From: Asparagopsis taxiformis
Lineage: Eukaryota; Rhodophyta; Florideophyceae; Bonnemaisoniales; Bonnemaisoniaceae
Direction: 5' to 3'
Length of the DNA: 64,000 bases
Assembly: GCA_030407315.1 (NCBI GenBank)
Contig: JALQPE010001970.1
Coordinates: forward strand, 90,691 to 154,690
Position 1 is the first letter of the stretch. Each line of letters opens with the position of its first letter. The position numbers were made by a program, and so were the translations under genes. Below the pieces are notes generated by a model that saw only the letters and a list, made by a program, of their open reading frames with translations, ran no database searches and was not told the DNA's origin. Shown piece after piece: positions 61,008 to 64,000 of this stretch.

Positions 61008-63990
61008 GTGTCGCTACCGTTTCAACCCCCCTCTCCCCAACATTTCAACAACGCTCGTGTCCCTGCCGTCACCCATGAGCCTGCTCGAAACGGCGACCAT
61101 GATTCCCCGCAACCCAGCTCCCCAGACCCAGAATCTGGTCGTGCTTCCTCCAGCGACTCACCCTGTGACGCTTCACTGCCACCAACCTCAACCCCCTCCC
61201 GCGCAGACCTCCTCGTGCAATCCCTCGCCGCCAGTCTCACAACCCTCGAGTACAAGGCCGGCGCTGGCCGCGTGAGCGAAGTCATCACCATCCTACAAGA
61301 CCCCGCATTCTCCCTAGAAAGTTCAACAGCGCCGTTCGCACCGTAGAAGAATGTCGCCACGTTACCGCTTCCATGGTCGAAACACATTTCCGCACGAAGG
61401 TTACAAGAGCCACATCATTCCAGACAAACTGGTAAGTACTCGGCACAGCTGTACCTCCGCGACCCAGTCGACATGCTCCGCAGGCAGTTAGCACTGGCTA
61501 ACGACCAAAATACTCTCTTCCACCCCTCCCCACAGACCGCCCCAGACGGCACCGCAATATTTTCTCATCCCCTACACACAGAATTCGCGAAAACGCTGCA
61601 CCAGGTTACTAGACAGCGCGTGCAGCTCTCGGAAGATCCACAGGTCGTATGGGCAGAGGAAATGATCCCACCGCTTCCTCCTTTGCCGGCCTCCTCCAAG
61701 TGTACTCCGACAAGAGCAGCACAAGCCTCAAGAGCTCCGCAATCGTCGCATACCCCATACACGTCACACTGCTCAACTTCTCCGCCCCCCTCCGTCGCCA
61801 CTGCATCCGTACCGGCCTCACCATCGTCGGGTATCTTCCGTACATTGTTAACCCTTCGTCCAACGCCTTGTTCGGTGATGAAAGCCGACAACTCTCTAGT
61901 TCTGCTAGTCGCGCTCGCAAAATTGATATTCTTCATAAAGCACTCGAAAAAGTGTTTTCGTCCCTATCCACCGCGTTCTCTTCCGGGTTCCCCTGCACAG
62001 ACTCCACTGCAACTGCCCGCCAATGCTTTCCCATCCTAGCCAATTATTGCTGCGACTTTCCAGAGGCCAAAGAGCTCTCATGCACTCGCAACAGCACTAC
62101 CACCACACATCCCTGCCACCGCTGCTACATCCCCGCCACTCAACTTGAATCCAGCGCGCCACACCAGCCCCGCTCCCTCGATGATACACGCTCTGCACGC
62201 CAGAGAGCGCGATCAGGAGCATACAACTGCTCCGCTCGAAGCTCTCTCCTCCTCGAACAACACTCTGTCCTCGAATCGACCGCTCTTTTACCCACCAACA
62301 GTCCCCTAGACCCCTACAACATTTTCTCCTTCGAGCCTCTGCACAATCTCCACCTCGGCATCTCAAGCTCATCAAACAGTGCATTGTCCACGCCTCAGCT
62401 CCCCAGACCTCACCACCACTGCCTCCCATTCCGGGACACCTCGCACCTTCAAGAGTGAAAAAAAAATCCATCCTCGCCGGCTCAAACAGCATTCTGTCCG
62501 CTATCGAACGCGACTACTACATCACCGGTCTTCATGTCGACTTCTCCAAGGGTGAGAAGGGCACCAATTTGAACGGGCCTCTTCACGGAGGACGGCATAC
62601 GCGGCATGCTCGCAGCCAAAGACTATCACCATGTCGACATGGTGTTCCCTTTCATCGCAGCATTCATTGACACATGCTGTGACGAAGTAGATACAGCCCC
62701 CCCCTCACTTCCATCTGCACGCAATACTCTGACCTCGTCGCATGGGTCATGAAACGCGGTCGCATCAAGCACTGGACTGCCGCCGAACTAGAAAGCCTCC
62801 AGAACTCCATTTCCTATTTCAAACAATCAATGCTCTCCACCCTCGGCCCATTCCACACCACAGGTCTCAAAACTTTCAAGTTCCATCTTCTAGACCATCT
62901 TCCCCGGTGACTTGCAGAGATATGGCGCCCTGGACAACATTGATGCAGGCCCCTACGAACACTCGCATCTTTCTGTTCAAACAGAGTTAATAGGAAAACC
63001 TCTCGAAGGCGCTCCACAGCCATGGAAGAGACTATTCGCCACATGGAATTCTCCTTGGCCACTCCAACTGTCATACCCCACCCATCGAACACATGGGAAA
63101 CGAACGCATGATATCGCCCACAGACGGTGCAGTACTCGTTCGCGACGGATTCACCGTTGCACTGCACGACTTTGCCTCCCTGCTGCCCGATGGCAACCCT
63201 CCTCGTTGCAGATATCGACGGACAGCCCGATCCTGCCACTCTTTTGTGCCGCTGCACAACTCCTCGTTCCCGTCTGGCACCATAACGCTATTCCAGCAAC
63301 TCGGTGACACAGCACAAGCGTTCCTCACCCTCGCTAGACTGCGCGCCACGGCAGAAGGCCCTCCAATACATGACATGGACATTTCCGTCACCGTGGTAAA
63401 GTCCGCCTACGTCATGGGAGGGTACGTCCCAGATGCCGACGACTTTGACCCGCACAGTGGCATGCTTCGCCCCACAAACGTGTCGAGGCACAAGCAGCAG
63501 CGCGTCTTTGCAACTTCATCGTTCGGCCCCGCAAAGAGATCGCAGTACTCCTTTGTCGTCATCTCCGGAACTGCCGATGACTACAGAACCATATGGGTAG
63601 GGCGGGCGCGTCCCTGGCACTGGTACGCCTGCAGTCTCCAAACCTGTTTCAACCTGTAGAACTCGCTTTCGTTCAGTATATGACCTGCTTTGCCCCAAAA
63701 AACCGCTGTGGAAAAATCACTTGGGTGCATTTGTTTAAAGTGGTCCACATGGGACCCGGACAACGGATCCGTTGACAGCAAGGACCTGCATCCACAGTGC
63801 AGGTGGTCCTTGGTTTGACCTCATTCCTGCATTACTATATTCTGGCACCGTGCACATCGTACGAAGTAACTTTCCAGTCAAGCCATTTACGAAACAAATG
63901 CACTGGTCGGACCACCGTTTCTATCTCAACCGCTTCTACACCAACACTGATTACCAATTCACAGATGATAATGAAGAAGAATACTAAATC
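61008..63990 (+). pseudogene. CACTA/Plavaka-like DNA transposase relic
   Basis: Pieces lie in several plus-strand frames: VSEVITILQDPAF (about 61277), YLRDPVDMLRRQLA (about 61450), SSFAGLLQVYSDKSS and HVTLLNFSAPLRR (about 61680-61795), then CCDFPEAKELSCTRN with PCHRCYIP (about 62050-62130), NIFSFEPLHNLHLGIS (about 62320), LQRYGALDNIDAGPYEHSHL (about 62910), and ELAFVQYMTCFAPKN and HIVRSNFPVKPF toward the right edge. The order of DxPEA, CxRC and EPLHNL.LG motifs matches transposases of CACTA/Plavaka-type elements as I remember them. At least five frame changes show it is dead. Terminal inverted repeats were not found, and the right end may lie outside the window. Confidence 0.55.
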
Positions 63991-64000
63991 GCAGCACTCT

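Overview
The window looks like nuclear DNA from a eukaryote with compact, mostly intron-free genes, no operons and many LTR and tyrosine-recombinase retroelements. The element families and gene style suggest a florideophyte red alga (a Chondrus-like genome). That taxonomic call is inference; nothing in the window is diagnostic on its own.

Region by region. 0-1.2 kb: two minus-strand genes, one gag-like and cut by the window edge, one for a small secreted Cys-rich protein. 2.8-31.6 kb: a cluster of four related loci encoding (or once encoding) NB-ARC/WD40/TIR proteins. Locus 1 (5154-9770, +) is intact: a 1538-residue protein with an acylation-type N-terminus (MGNCC), an NB-ARC NTPase, an APAF-1-like helical segment, a long WD40 region and a C-terminal TIR domain. 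Locus 2 (about 12340-17014, +) is a tandem duplicate that lost its start codon and carries two 1-base deletions. Locus 3 (20539-31577, -) is a pseudogene split by a 6.2-kb Copia element (target duplication ccacc) and a 427-bp miniature LTR element (target duplication aacag). Locus 4 (3582-3838, -) is only a C-terminal tail. 31.9-43.9 kb: a decayed tyrosine-recombinase (DIRS-like) retrotransposon, interrupted by a young Copia element (37454-43321) with nearly identical LTRs.

44.6-52.6 kb is a gene island: a secreted protein with six 8-Cys repeats, an AA15/LPMO-like protein, a basic protein with a UAP56-binding-like motif, and a secreted coiled-coil protein. Several have a TATA-like box about 75-130 bp before the ATG I chose. 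53.8-58.0 kb: a third Copia element of a different lineage, cut off inside RNase H by a hairpin and a 12-copy 43-bp minisatellite. 58.7-60.3 kb: further tandem repeats and a perfect 38-bp palindrome. 61.0-64.0 kb: a frame-broken CACTA/Plavaka-like transposase relic.

The most interesting content is the NLR-like cluster. The one intact gene has the TIR domain at the C-terminus, behind a WD40 sensor-like region, and carries an N-terminal lipid-anchor motif. The two tandem paralogues are nearly identical in NB-ARC and TIR, but differ heavily at recurring positions of the WD40 blades, as expected for a diversifying recognition surface. Retroelement relics sit at the duplication borders and inside the dead copies.
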